A DNA stretch of 64,000 nt from Burkholderia sp. OK233. GTDB lineage: Bacteria > Pseudomonadota > Gammaproteobacteria > Burkholderiales > Burkholderiaceae. The stretch covers positions 62,001-126,000 of the forward strand of contig NZ_OCSR01000003.1 of the NCBI RefSeq assembly GCF_900230185.1. The letters are read 5' to 3'. A program made the position numbers and the translations under genes. The notes beneath the pieces were generated by a model. It did not search any database. It saw only the letters and a program-made list of their open reading frames with translations, and had not been told where the DNA came from. This document shows, in pieces, positions 17,896 to 26,363 of this stretch (within the stretch, counting starts at the first letter, position 1; the number at the start of each line of letters is the position of its first letter).

Positions 17896-19242
17896 TCACA
17901 GAACCGTGACCGTGACGCACAGTCCAGACCACGAGGCTTCGTCGGAGTAAAACAGTTCAACGTGCCAGCCCAGTCGATCGGCGATTGTTTTGACAATGCA
18001 AAGCCCAAGCCCCGAACCCTCCTGATTGCTGCCCAAGACCCGATAGAAAGGATCGAAGACCCGTACGCGTTCCGCTGGCGGGATGCCGGGTCCCGAATCC
18101 GTTACGGCAAGTCGCACATGCTTACTCTGAATTGCCACGGAAAGATCAACCCTGCCGCCTTCCGGGGTGTACCGGATCGCGTTGTCGACGAGATTTTTCA
18201 CAAGCGTCTGGAGTTCAATCTCATCCGCGCAAACTCGTGCGTCGTCGCTATTCTCTATTCCTACATCGATCCGCTTCGCCTCCGCCAGCGGCATCAGGTC
18301 TTCCAGTACGCGACGATAGACGTGGAGGACCGAAACCGGCGACGCGGTAGACGAAGGGGCGGATTGAATTCGCGCCAACGTTAGCAGCTGATCGAGTTGC
18401 GAGCGCCCACGCTCTATGCCACGGCGCAGATCGGCCAGGCGCTCCGACGCCTGGGGCGACATGGGTGTCCGTGCGAGACGATCCGCCTGGAGGGAAAAAG
18501 CGGTCAGCGGTGAGCGCAGCTCATGTGCCGCGTCCGCAATAAAGCGTTTCTGGGTTTCCATCGACAGTCCGACGCGAGCGAGCAACTTATTGATAGCGCC
18601 GACAAATGGGCGAACCTCGACTGGGATGTTCTGCTGACTGAGTGGATATAGATCCAGCTCTTTTCGTGAGTCAACTTCAGTAGCCAATGTCGCAATCGGT
18701 GAGAACATGCGTTTGACCAGCTGGCCGACGATGACAAGGAGTATCGGCACCAGAATCAGGAATGGCGCAACGCTGCGCAATGCGCTAGCTGTTGCTATCT
18801 CATCGCGCTGTCCGGTTTCCTGTGCTACTGCAACGCGAGGACCTCCGGCCACGGTACGCAGCAGCACGCGAAACGACTCGCCGCCGAAATTCATCGTGTA
18901 GATGCCGTCAGGGGTCTCCGGCGGTATGCCCAGCGGACGGCTACCATCATCTCCCGCTGCGCCGGGACGGTTGCTGGCAAAATACTGGACGATAACGCGC
19001 GACTCTTCGCCGCTACCGGTCGAATGGAAGGCGCCAGCTGTGTCACTGAGGAAGACATGTGTCTGGGCGAGAAGCGTTGCGACTTGCCGCAAGACATCAT
19101 CCTGAAGCTCATGAGTTTCGTCGAACGCTGAAATGAAGGCCGAGACGCCCGCAATGGTCGCGACCGCAAAAATCGCCACGCACAACCAGAGCGAGATGCG
19201 AAACCGGACGGAATGCTTCAGTCTGAATGCGAGACCATCCAT
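17896..19242 (-). CDS. Sensor histidine kinase (QseC/PmrB-like)
   Basis: 448-residue inner-membrane sensor. It has a transmembrane helix at about residues 15-37, a periplasmic domain to about 155, a second helix at about 158-177, a HAMP-like linker, the H-box FIADAAHELRSPLTAF with His240, the N-box LVKNLVDNAIRY, the G1 box DSGPGIP and the G2 box GSGLGLCIVK. All catalytic motifs are intact. Its start overlaps the response-regulator gene by 25 bases, so the pair is co-translated. The stimulus is unknown. It is a candidate partner for the tandem TTAA boxes in this region. Confidence 0.95.
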   Translation of the reverse strand: MDGLAFRLKHSVRFRISLWLCVAIFAVATIAGVSAFISAFDETHELQDDVLRQVATLLAQTHVFLSDTAGAFHSTGSGEESRVIVQYFASNRPGAAGDDGSRPLGIPPETPDGIYTMNFGGESFRVLLRTVAGGPRVAVAQETGQRDEIATASALRSVAPFLILVPILLVIVGQLVKRMFSPIATLATEVDSRKELDLYPLSQQNIPVEVRPFVGAINKLLARVGLSMETQKRFIADAAHELRSPLTAFSLQADRLARTPMSPQASERLADLRRGIERGRSQLDQLLTLARIQSAPSSTASPVSVLHVYRRVLEDLMPLAEAKRIDVGIENSDDARVCADEIELQTLVKNLVDNAIRYTPEGGRVDLSVAIQSKHVRLAVTDSGPGIPPAERVRVFDPFYRVLGSNQEGSGLGLCIVKTIADRLGWHVELFYSDEASWSGLCVTVTVL

Positions 19243-19883
19243 CCGGCCCCCCTGATATTGCGGATCAGATCGTTGCCCAATTTTCGCCGCAAGGCATGGA
19301 TGAGGTATTCGACCGCATTGCTCTCGACTTCTTCACCCCAGCCATAGATGCGCTCCTCCAGCTCCACCCGTGAAAGGATTGCGCCAGGACGGATCAGTAG
19401 GGCACGGAGCAACGCAAATTCGCGATTCGACAATTGTAGTGCTTCACCCTCCCGGACGGTCGCCTCTCTGGTCGCCAGATTAAGCGTCACTTTCCCGTTA
19501 CTCAGGGACGGGAACGCGCTGCCATTCTGGCGACGCAACACTGCGCGCATCCGTGCAAGGAGCTCGGCGATCTCAAATGGCTTGAGAACGTAATCGTCAG
19601 CTCCTTCGTCCAGACCGTGAAGCCGGTCTTCAAGTCCGTCCCGGGCAGTGATAATGAGCAAGGGAACTGCATCGGCGTCTCCGCGGATCGCCCTGAGAAC
19701 CTGCATGCCGTCTGCTCCGGGAAGTCCGAGGTCGAGTAGCACCAGATCATAGTGATGAGTTTGAAGCGCCGTCAGACCGTCGGTGCCGCTCCTGACCCAG
19801 TCTGCAGCATACGATTCGTCCTTCAACGCTCCGTGGATGGATTCGCCGATCATCGGATCGTCTTCCAGCAGCAGTACCCTCAT
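19218..19883 (-). CDS. OmpR/PmrA-type response regulator
   Basis: 221-residue regulator: receiver domain with acidic ED at 7-9, phospho-acceptor Asp51, Thr/Ser switch and Lys101, then a winged-helix DNA-binding domain (LSNREFALLRALLIRPGAILSRVELEERIYGWGEEVESNAVEYLIHALRRKLG). Closest in style to QseB/PmrA/TctD, whose known sites are tandem TTAA half-sites 11 bp apart. It overlaps the downstream kinase gene and is preceded by a COG4705 membrane protein gene on the same strand, 21 bases away. Confidence 0.95.
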   Translation of the reverse strand: MRVLLLEDDPMIGESIHGALKDESYAADWVRSGTDGLTALQTHHYDLVLLDLGLPGADGMQVLRAIRGDADAVPLLIITARDGLEDRLHGLDEGADDYVLKPFEIAELLARMRAVLRRQNGSAFPSLSNGKVTLNLATREATVREGEALQLSNREFALLRALLIRPGAILSRVELEERIYGWGEEVESNAVEYLIHALRRKLGNDLIRNIRGAGWMVSHSD

Positions 19884-19904
19884 CTTTACCCCGCGGACAG
19901 CATA

Positions 19905-20690
19905 TCAATGGACTCGGGACGCAGCGCGTTGTCTGAACAGGAACATGCTGCCGACGATAAACGCAAGTAGCGCCGCAGACGCGGAATAGCGGCTCAACGC
20001 GAGACCGCCGGCGTTCACCGGTTTGTCGAGAAAATCTCCGACAACAGCCCCCAGCGGCCGCGTCAGGACAAACGCGATCCAGAAAAGCATCGTGCGCGAC
20101 ACCCGGGTCCCGAAATACGCAGCGACGACGCCGGCGAGCAAGCCGACAAAAACGAGGGCACCACCCGTGTAGCCAAGCCCTGCTGTATCGGCCGTCCAGT
20201 CTCCCAGCGCGGTGCCGAGCGTTTGCGAAAACATAATGGTTACCCAATAAAATAACTCAGCTTTGGGTGAGCCGATCGACGAAACGGAGATGGAGCCCAT
20301 CGCGCGATACCAGACAATCAGCGATGCGCACAGTAGCCCCAGAAGAAGAGAGGCCCCTCCTGCATAGCCGATGCCGAGGGACCGATCAGCGAAGTCAGCC
20401 AGGGTGGTGCCCACCGTGGTACTTGCGATAATCGTGACCCAGTACAGGGGCGGCCGGAACGGTCCGGTCCGGATTTGCGCAGTCACAGCCGCCAGAAAGA
20501 CGACAGCAAAGATTAGTGTCCCAACGAGATAGCCGAGATTCATCGACATCGACACGGCGTCGCCGCCGGTTTCGCCGAGGGTGGTTGCCGCAATCTTCAA
20601 TATCCAGAACAGCAAGGTCACTTCTGGAACCTTGACGAGAGCGTCGTCCATGCGGTGATTTAGCGGGCGATGTATCGGCGAATCAGACAC
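19905..20690 (-). CDS. COG4705-family multi-pass membrane protein
   Basis: A 261-residue membrane protein built of repeated two-helix units, each with a G-T/E-T..GD signature (ILKIAATTLGETGGD, ASTTVGTTLADF, FSQTLGTALGDW, VLTRPLGAVVGDF). The start is GTG at 20690 with GGAG six bases upstream. It belongs to the uncharacterised COG4705 group often found beside two-component systems in Burkholderiales, and here it precedes the response regulator by 21 bases. Its function is unknown; transport or membrane sensing is a guess. Confidence 0.8.
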   Translation of the reverse strand: MSDSPIHRPLNHRMDDALVKVPEVTLLFWILKIAATTLGETGGDAVSMSMNLGYLVGTLIFAVVFLAAVTAQIRTGPFRPPLYWVTIIASTTVGTTLADFADRSLGIGYAGGASLLLGLLCASLIVWYRAMGSISVSSIGSPKAELFYWVTIMFSQTLGTALGDWTADTAGLGYTGGALVFVGLLAGVVAAYFGTRVSRTMLFWIAFVLTRPLGAVVGDFLDKPVNAGGLALSRYSASAALLAFIVGSMFLFRQRAASRVH

Positions 20691-21017
20691 GTCTTTCTCC
20701 GGAAGGATATCTGTAAATGGATAGGCAGGTGATCAGGCCTACGATGGTCTGGAGCAAGATGTTACTTGTCATCGCCGCTCCGAGATCCAGCCAGCCGCCG
20801 GTTACCCACTGTGCCACCAACTCATCGCGGGCCGCACCGAACGGCCGCGTCAAAATATATGCCTGCCAGAAGCAAAGCACGGTGCTGGCCTCCAACGTAC
20901 AGCGTGCCAGACCGTCCCCGACAATCACGGGACCAAAGATCAGAGCGTTATTCACATGGCCCATCCACACACCTTCAGCGACCCAGTCGGCGGCAACTGT
21001 GCCGAGCGCAAATCAGC
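20683..21017 (-). pseudogene. Second COG4705 protein, 5' half missing
   Basis: The frame reads FALGTVAADWVAEGVWMGHVNNALIFGP...FWQAYILTRPFGAARDELVAQWV, aligning with the second half of the neighbouring COG4705 protein. A stop (TGA) directly upstream at about 21018 and the lack of N-terminal helices show it is truncated. Its end overlaps the GTG of the intact copy. A remnant of a tandem duplication. Confidence 0.7.
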
Positions 21018-21237
21018 CATTTGGCCGACGGGTGCGAATGGGGATTCATGCGCGATTCAAATTGCAAGAATACGAGCGGCGCCGCGACTACCTTTCCCGC
21101 GCTTAGGGCACTTGCGAATGAATGGCGCGCACGCACAAGCAATAGAACTGACCCGGGCCTGTTGAGAGCCGAAAAGCGCACCTACGATTGCTGCCCGTGT
21201 GATTTTCGGCTCGGTTCACGCCTTGCACCAAACGCCC
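21018..21237. other. No gene seen
   Basis: About 220 bases between the broken COG4705 copy and the DUF4148 gene; nothing recognisable. Confidence 0.5.
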
Positions 21238-21564
21238 TCAGTGGTGAGCATAAAGATTCGACTGGGCAGAGCCGGCATGGCTACGCGTGCCGGACTGGGA
21301 CGTGTTGGCCGGCTCCGTACCCATACCCGTCTCGGACATCGAAACCGCAACCTTGTTGGCGGCGACGCGGGCTTCGGCCGCCTGAATGTCAGCAGGATAG
21401 GTTGCATCATCGCGCCTTGCAGGGTCGTAGCCAGCCCGTTCCAGCCGCACCAGATCGGCGCGCACCTGTGCGCGGGTAACCGGAGCGGTTGACTGTTGAG
21501 CGAAGGCGATCATCGGAGCCGTCAGCGCGACAACTGTGATAATTGAACGGATTAACGATTTCAT
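21238..21564 (-). CDS. DUF4148 periplasmic protein
   Basis: A 108-residue protein with the signal peptide MKSLIRSIITVVALTAPMIAFAQ, followed by the DUF4148 core APVTRAQVRADLVRLERAGYDPARRDDATYPADIQAAEARV. The rest is a disordered Ser/Gly-rich tail ending LYAHH. The family is Burkholderiales-specific and uncharacterised. GGAG lies upstream of the ATG. A tandem TTAA box and a TAGAAT -10 give a leader of about 50 nt. It is paralogous to the protein at 30552-30848, whose tail also ends in YSHH. Confidence 0.85.
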   Translation of the reverse strand: MKSLIRSIITVVALTAPMIAFAQQSTAPVTRAQVRADLVRLERAGYDPARRDDATYPADIQAAEARVAANKVAVSMSETGMGTEPANTSQSGTRSHAGSAQSNLYAHH

Positions 21565-21623
21565 GGTTGCTCCTTTGCGGAAACCTGGCTTTCTGGGGCG
21601 GCTCTCGCCGCAACTGTGAATTC

Positions 21624-21656
21624 ATTCTAGGGGCGCTAACTTAGGTGGAACTTAGC
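21624..21656 (-). promoter_or_regulatory. Tandem TTAA-like box and -10 before DUF4148 gene
   Basis: Minus strand GCTAAG-TTCCA-CCTAAG (21656-21640), then 10 nt and TAGAAT (21629-21624). The half-sites are CTAAG rather than TTAAG. Confidence 0.6.
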
Positions 21657-21767
21657 AGCCTGCTATCTCTGCTGAAGTTGACGTCTTTGCGATTCCAAAC
21701 CGCATCAGGTTCTCTTAACATGGCACATGTCATTCTTAAGTCACCTCAACGAACACTGGAGTTCAAC

Positions 21768-22073
21768 ATGAAAAGAGGTTATTACTTTGGTCTGGCCGCG
21801 ACAGGTCTGCTTATCACAAGTATGGCGGCGTTTGGCTTTACTGGTCAGGAGTACTCGAAAGATGCGATGGTCAGCCTGGAAGAGGCGCGCGCAACTGCCC
21901 TTGAGGCCCATCCCGGGAAGATCATCGACCAGGAACTTGAAAAGGAGACGGGAGGAAGTGGACTGCGCTACTCATTCGACATTGCGACGAACCGGGGCAC
22001 GCAGGAAGTGGGGGTGGACGCACAAACGGGGAGCGTCCTCGAAAACAGCGCAGAGGGGCCGAACCCGGACTGA
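21768..22073 (+). CDS. PepSY-domain periplasmic protein
   Basis: A 101-residue exported protein: signal peptide MKRGYYFGLAATGLLITSMAAFG, then one PepSY domain (VSLEEARATALEAHPGKIIDQELEKETGGSGLRYSFDI...TQEVGVDAQTGSVLENS). PepSY domains are thought to inhibit or bind partners in the periplasm. TGGAG precedes the ATG at 21768. Upstream lie CTTAAC (21714) and CTTAAG (21735) half-sites, imperfectly spaced. Its close paralog is at 28692-28994; both end GPNPD. Confidence 0.88.
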   Translation: MKRGYYFGLAATGLLITSMAAFGFTGQEYSKDAMVSLEEARATALEAHPGKIIDQELEKETGGSGLRYSFDIATNRGTQEVGVDAQTGSVLENSAEGPNPD

Positions 22074-22184
22074 ATTGAGTGCATCATGACATTGCGGCGA
22101 CGAAACATAGGTAAGCGACTCACGGCGGCCGTTTCCGCTTCCTCAAGAGGGTTGGGCATGATGTGAGCAGACCGTGGATATCCG

Positions 22185-22233
22185 GATGGATCGCGTCCAC
22201 GATTCTCGATCATGGACGGGAACTATCTGCATG
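22185..22233. repeat. IS66 left inverted repeat
   Basis: Blocks GTCCACGAT, GATCATGGAC and TATCTG.AT match the reverse complement of 24622-24670. The repeat itself contains a hairpin and overlaps the tnpA start codon. Confidence 0.65.
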
Positions 22234-22689
22234 CCGAACGACACGGGTAACAAGATTCACCACCGCCACCGTACCTACACACTGGCGTTCAAGCAAGAAG
22301 TCATCAGAGAAACGTTGGAACCGGACACTTCGGTTTCTATGGTCGCCCGCCGACACGACATCAACGCCAACATTGTGTTCGCCTGGCGCAGCCAGTACCG
22401 CTCAGGCAAACTCGCTCTGCCCGAATCTGGGGTCGTCGAAGCGCCTCGGCCGGCGAACACTGAATTGCTGCCGGTCGTTGTAGTCGAGGCGGCTGACGGC
22501 TCCGCCGTGACGCACACCACGCCATCCGCTCAAGGAAGTTCGTCAGGGGCTCACGAGACGGTTGCGGCGATGCCTGCCTCAACACCGCAGTGCTGTGAAG
22601 TCGAGATCGAAGTCGGTAAGCGGCGGGTGCGCATCCGAGGTCTGCCGCTCGAGCGCGCCGAACAGTTTCTGCACGACTGCCTGCGATGA
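22231..22689 (+). CDS. tnpA: IS66 transposase accessory protein TnpA
   Basis: A 152-residue protein with an N-terminal helix-turn-helix (YTLAFKQEVIRETLEPDTSVSMVARRHDINANIVFAWRSQYRSG) followed by a variable linker and a conserved C-terminal CCEVEIEVGKRRVRIRG. In IS66 elements this protein binds DNA and is needed with TnpB for transposition. The ATG at 22231 lies at the inner edge of the left repeat. Its stop overlaps the tnpB start (ATGA), as is usual for the family. Confidence 0.9.
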   Translation: MPNDTGNKIHHRHRTYTLAFKQEVIRETLEPDTSVSMVARRHDINANIVFAWRSQYRSGKLALPESGVVEAPRPANTELLPVVVVEAADGSAVTHTTPSAQGSSSGAHETVAAMPASTPQCCEVEIEVGKRRVRIRGLPLERAEQFLHDCLR

Positions 22690-23030
22690 TTGGCCTGCCC
22701 GTAGGTACACGCATCTGGATTGCGGCGGGCGCGACTGACATGCGCTGTGGCTTCCAGGGCTTGGCAGCAAAGGTGCAGACGACGCTCCAAGAGAACCCCT
22801 TGGGCGGCAATGTCTTTGTTTTTCGCGGACGCCGCGGCGACCTCGTCAAGATTTTGTGGGCGACTGACGACGGGCTGTGGTTGCTCGCAAGGCGGCTCGA
22901 ACGTGGCCGCTTTGTCTGGCCGCAGGCCGACAGCGGCAAGATCTTCCTGAGCACCGCCCAGCTGTCGATGTTGCTTGAGGGCATTGATTGGCGCCAGCCC
23001 CGCCGTACCGCCGCATTGTCGATGTTGTAA
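22686..23030 (+). CDS. tnpB: IS66 Orf2/TnpB protein
   Basis: 114 residues matching IS66 Orf2: start IGLPVGTRIWIAAGATDMRCGFQGLAAKVQTTL, then the family motif GGNVFVFRGRRGDLVKILWATDDGLWLLARRLERGRFVWP. Its biochemical role is unknown, but it is required for IS66 transposition. It overlaps tnpA by four bases and is followed by tnpC after 30 bases. Confidence 0.95.
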   Translation: MIGLPVGTRIWIAAGATDMRCGFQGLAAKVQTTLQENPLGGNVFVFRGRRGDLVKILWATDDGLWLLARRLERGRFVWPQADSGKIFLSTAQLSMLLEGIDWRQPRRTAALSML

Positions 23031-23060
23031 ACCGCGCCGAAGGCTCGTAAACTGCGTCGC

Positions 23061-24614
23061 ATGACGACCGGCGCCGATCTTCCCGATGATGTTGCAACGC
23101 TCAAGGCCATGTTGGTCGAGGCTCGCGCGTCGCTCGCCGAGCGCGATCTCGAGATCGAACGGCTCAAGGTGCTGATCGACAAGCTCAAGCGCATGCAGTT
23201 CGGACGAAAATCCGAGCAGTTGGATCGGCAGATCGAGCGACTCGAGAAGGAGCTCGAGGATCTAACGGCCGCACGCGGGGTCGCTGACATACGACGGGCA
23301 CAAGCATCGACATCGAGCGTACCAGCCGCAGAGAACGCGCCAAAGGAAGCGCTTGCCCCGCATTTGCCACGTGAGGATCACACGCTCGATCCCGAATCGA
23401 GTTGCCCCGACTGCGGCGTGCCAATGCGCACGCTTGGCGAGGATGTGTCCGAGCAGCTCGCTCGCGTCACGGCGGCGTTCAAGGTGATCCGCACGATCCG
23501 GCGCAAGATGATCTGCCCCTGTTGTAGCCACATCGCGCAGCCGCCGATGCCCGGCCTGCCGATTGAACGAAGCATCGCCCATCCGAGTTTGCTGGCCGAC
23601 ATCCTTGTCTCCAAATATGCGGATCATTTGCCCCTGTACCGGCAAGAGGAGATCGCTGCGCGCGACGGCGTCACGCTCGATCGAGGCAGTATGGGGCGCT
23701 GGGTCGGGCAATGCGAGGCACTGTGCGCGCCCCTGACCGAAGCATTGCGCCGCTATACGATGGCAGCCACCAAGGTCCACGCGGACGACACGCCAATCCC
23801 AGTGCTCGCGCCCGGCAACAAGAAGACCAAGACGGGGCGCCTGTGGGTCTACGTTCGCGACGACCGCCGCTCGGGCTCGACTGAACCCGCCGCTGTGTGG
23901 TTCGCGTATTCGCCGAACCGCCAAGGTATCCATCCGCAGGCCCACCTCGCCGATTTCGAAGGCATCCTGCAGGCGGATGCGTATAGCGGTTTTAACGAGC
24001 TATTTACCGACGGCACGATCCGCGAAGCTGCATGCTGGGACCACGCGAGACGAAAGCTGTTCGAGGTTCACGCCAGCACTCCATCGGATGCGACGCAGAA
24101 AGCGCTCGACATGATCGGCGAGCTCTACAGCGTCGAGGCAGACATCCGCGGCAAATATCCGTGCGAACGACTGCGGGTCAGGCAAGAGAAGAGCAAGCCG
24201 TTGCTCGCGAGCATCGAGACGTGGATGAAGGACAAGCTCGCAACGCTGTCGGCGAAATCCGAGACGGCCAAGGCGATCCGCTACTCGCTCAATCAGTGGG
24301 ACGCGCTCATGTTGTACTGCGACGATGGCCGTGCGGAGATCAGTAACGTGCTTGCCGAGAATGCCTTGCGATGTGTCTCGCTCGGCAGAAAAAACTACAT
24401 GTTCGCTGGCTCCGACAGCGGCGGCGACCGGGCCGCCGCGATGTACTCGCTGATTGGTTCGTGCAAATTGAATGGCATCAATCCGCGCGCCTACCTGGAC
24501 TACGTGCTGACACACATCGCTGACCACAAGATCAATCGCATCGACGAACTCCTACCCTGGCGCGTTCTCGACCAGCTGCGCAAACAGACCAGCCCGCCGA
24601 GCCTTGACGCCTGA
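23061..24614 (+). CDS. tnpC: IS66 DDE transposase TnpC
   Basis: A 517-residue transposase. The N-terminus has a leucine-zipper-like coiled coil (LAERDLEIERLKVLIDKLKRMQFGRKSEQLDRQIERLEKELEDL), a Zn-binding CPDCG...CPCC region, and then the DDE core with VHADDTPIPVL, QADAYSGFNEL and the conserved WDHARRKLFEVH. It also has the typical VSLGRKNYMFAGSDSGGDRAAAMYSLIGSCKLNGINPRAYLDYVL end. No frameshift is seen, so it is probably active. Confidence 0.96.
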   Translation: MTTGADLPDDVATLKAMLVEARASLAERDLEIERLKVLIDKLKRMQFGRKSEQLDRQIERLEKELEDLTAARGVADIRRAQASTSSVPAAENAPKEALAPHLPREDHTLDPESSCPDCGVPMRTLGEDVSEQLARVTAAFKVIRTIRRKMICPCCSHIAQPPMPGLPIERSIAHPSLLADILVSKYADHLPLYRQEEIAARDGVTLDRGSMGRWVGQCEALCAPLTEALRRYTMAATKVHADDTPIPVLAPGNKKTKTGRLWVYVRDDRRSGSTEPAAVWFAYSPNRQGIHPQAHLADFEGILQADAYSGFNELFTDGTIREAACWDHARRKLFEVHASTPSDATQKALDMIGELYSVEADIRGKYPCERLRVRQEKSKPLLASIETWMKDKLATLSAKSETAKAIRYSLNQWDALMLYCDDGRAEISNVLAENALRCVSLGRKNYMFAGSDSGGDRAAAMYSLIGSCKLNGINPRAYLDYVLTHIADHKINRIDELLPWRVLDQLRKQTSPPSLDA

Positions 24615-24621
24615 AGCTTCA

Positions 24622-24670
24622 ATCCAGATAGATCCTGTCCATGATCATCCGATCGTGGACAGGATCTCAC
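24622..24670. repeat. IS66 right inverted repeat
   Basis: Reverse complement of the left repeat; starts 8 bases after the tnpC stop. Confidence 0.65.
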
Positions 24671-25106
24671 TCGATCTATCCCGAACTATCTGGATCATCA
24701 TGCCTGAGCGCACGCGCGATAGACGATGGCCGTCACGAGCCGCTTACAAACATAGCCGTCTCAAACAAAGTGCTCTGGTTCGCCAACTACGAAAGCGGCC
24801 GTCAACGCAATCAACTGGATCGACATCGCTGCCGCACACGCACCTATCAACTATGCAAGAAAAGCATGTACGGTCTCTGGCGCTCTCAAGTTAGGCAACC
24901 ACATTGCCAAATTTACCTTCGCCATCGTTTTCATTTCGGTTCGATCCCCTGTATAACTCAATCAAACCAATTGGCGTAAGTCATCCAACACAGACCTTGG
25001 CGGTAACACGTCAAGTTCAACTCTTCATTGTCTCTTAAGCTTCAGGCGACAAACTTACTACATCGCAGCAATCGGATTCGATCGCGTTACCTTTTGGGAG
25101 TGTAAT
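24671..25106 (+). other. Intergenic region with weak tandem box before cupredoxin
   Basis: No gene is recognised in this 436-bp stretch. CTTCAT-TGTCT-CTTAAG at 25023-25039, followed 10 nt later by CAAACT, is a weak version of the tandem box 68 bases before the cupredoxin gene. Confidence 0.4.
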
Positions 25107-25550
25107 ATGCATCGTCATTTTTTACTCCGTGGCCTAGCCACTCTCGGACTGGGATTCGCCACCTCACTGGTGGTCGCGGGAGAGCCACCCTCTGTAACAG
25201 TGAGATTGTCGGACGCGAACGACGGCAATATGTTGCTCAGTCTCTCTCCGCCAAGCGTAGGCGCTGGTCCGGTCGAGTTCACCATAAGGAATGACTCATC
25301 GATCATGAAGCATGAGTTCATGATCGCTCCGTGGACAGGTGCTAAGAATGCGTTGCCATACGATTCAAAAACGCAGCAGGTTGATGAAAACAAGCTGAAG
25401 ACGATGCAGGGAGTCGAAGACTTACTGCCAGGCCAAACTGTGACGGTCAGATTGTCCCTCAAGGAGGGGCGCTACGTCGCATTCTGCAACGAGCCGGGCC
25501 ACTATCGGGACGCGATGAGCGGCGTGCTTGTAGTCATCAGTACGAGGTAA
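25107..25550 (+). CDS. Cupredoxin-like periplasmic copper protein
   Basis: A 147-residue exported blue-copper-type protein: signal peptide to about residue 24, then a plastocyanin-like beta-sandwich. All four type 1 copper ligands are in the expected order: His69 (MKHEFMI), Cys127, His132 (CNEPGHY) and Met137 (DAM). GGGAG precedes the ATG. It stands alone between the IS66 element and an IS5 remnant. It could carry electrons or bind copper in the periplasm; related proteins occur with cytochromes and copper resistance genes. A possible terminator hairpin (AATCTCG/CGAGATT with a long loop) follows at about 25565-25618. Confidence 0.85.
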   Translation: MHRHFLLRGLATLGLGFATSLVVAGEPPSVTVRLSDANDGNMLLSLSPPSVGAGPVEFTIRNDSSIMKHEFMIAPWTGAKNALPYDSKTQQVDENKLKTMQGVEDLLPGQTVTVRLSLKEGRYVAFCNEPGHYRDAMSGVLVVISTR

Positions 25551-25701
25551 TGCGGCGCCGATAATCTCGTGTTTGGCCCGATCCCATTTTTCGCTTGTTA
25601 CCGAGATTCGCTTTTTGAAACTCTAACAAAATGAGCCGAACGTGCTGTTAACCCGGATCGCGCTCTGTTAACCGCTTCGTTGTTTTGTTGGCGAAGAAGA
25701 T

Positions 25702-26363
25702 ATGACCAAACAGATCCTCGATGACGTATTGTGCGCATTGGTCCCGCCGTTGCCGCCGCCCAAACCGCGGCGGTCCTAGTATCCCGGGTGCAGACCGTTA
25801 GACGATCGCGCTGTGCCAACCGGCATCCTGTTCCTACTTCTGTACGGAATCCCGCGTGGGAGATGCTCCCGCAGGAAATCGGCTACTGGCACCGGCTGCG
25901 CGAATGGCCGGAGGCCGGAACCCGGAGCCTGTTACTCGAAGTGCCGCTAGCCAGTCCGCGTGCTGCGGATCACATTGACTGGTCACGCGTCATCGTCAAC
26001 TTCTCGTCCATTCGCTCGCTGAGATCATGTCAAAACAGGATCTAATCCCGCCGATTGTGCTTGACCCGGGTCAAAACATCCCTCGTCGCTGAAGCGTATG
26101 GCGTACCAATCGCGCTGATCCTGACGGTGCCAACGAACATGACGTCACGCAACTGCTGCCGCTGATCGACGCCATCCCGTCGGTTCGTGGCAAGCGTTGC
26201 CGACCGCTTTTGAACCCGGCGATCGTGCAGGGTGATCGTGGCAACGGTCACGACAAATACCGCCGGCCGTTACACGCTGTTCGCATCCCGGCCCGGATCG
26301 CCCGTCGGGGTGAGCATCATGGCGGTGGCCTTGGCTAAACCCGATGGGTCGTCGAGTGACCAT
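25702..26363 (+). pseudogene. IS5-family transposase remnant
   Basis: The start reads MTKQILDDVLCALVPPLPPPKPRR then a stop. Pieces in other frames match the rest of an IS5/IS427-type transposase in order: RPLDDRAV.TGILFLL.GIP, DHIDWSRVIV.FSSIR, LTVPTNMTS-like, and EHHGGGLG..RWVVE at the end. Many stops and frameshifts are present, so it is long dead. Its 3' end abuts the kinase gene at 26335 and supplies the last few codons of that kinase. Confidence 0.8.

Larger units (their letters stand above)
22185..24670 (+). mobile_element. IS66-family insertion sequence, apparently intact
   Basis: It carries the three-gene IS66 set (tnpA, tnpB, tnpC), all uninterrupted, between long imperfect inverted repeats of about 48 bp (22185-22233 and 24622-24670). 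The outermost bases and the expected 8-bp target duplication could not be fixed by eye. It lies between the PepSY gene and the cupredoxin gene. Confidence 0.85.

Noticed and set aside
22100..22140. GTAAGCG at about 22112 as the IS66 left end
   Set aside because: The inverted repeat shared with the right end begins near 22185; no match to the GTAAGCG segment is seen at the right.
25646..25672. Pair of GTTAAC sites as a tandem box
   Set aside because: Spacing is 20 bp rather than 11, and it only fronts a dead transposase.
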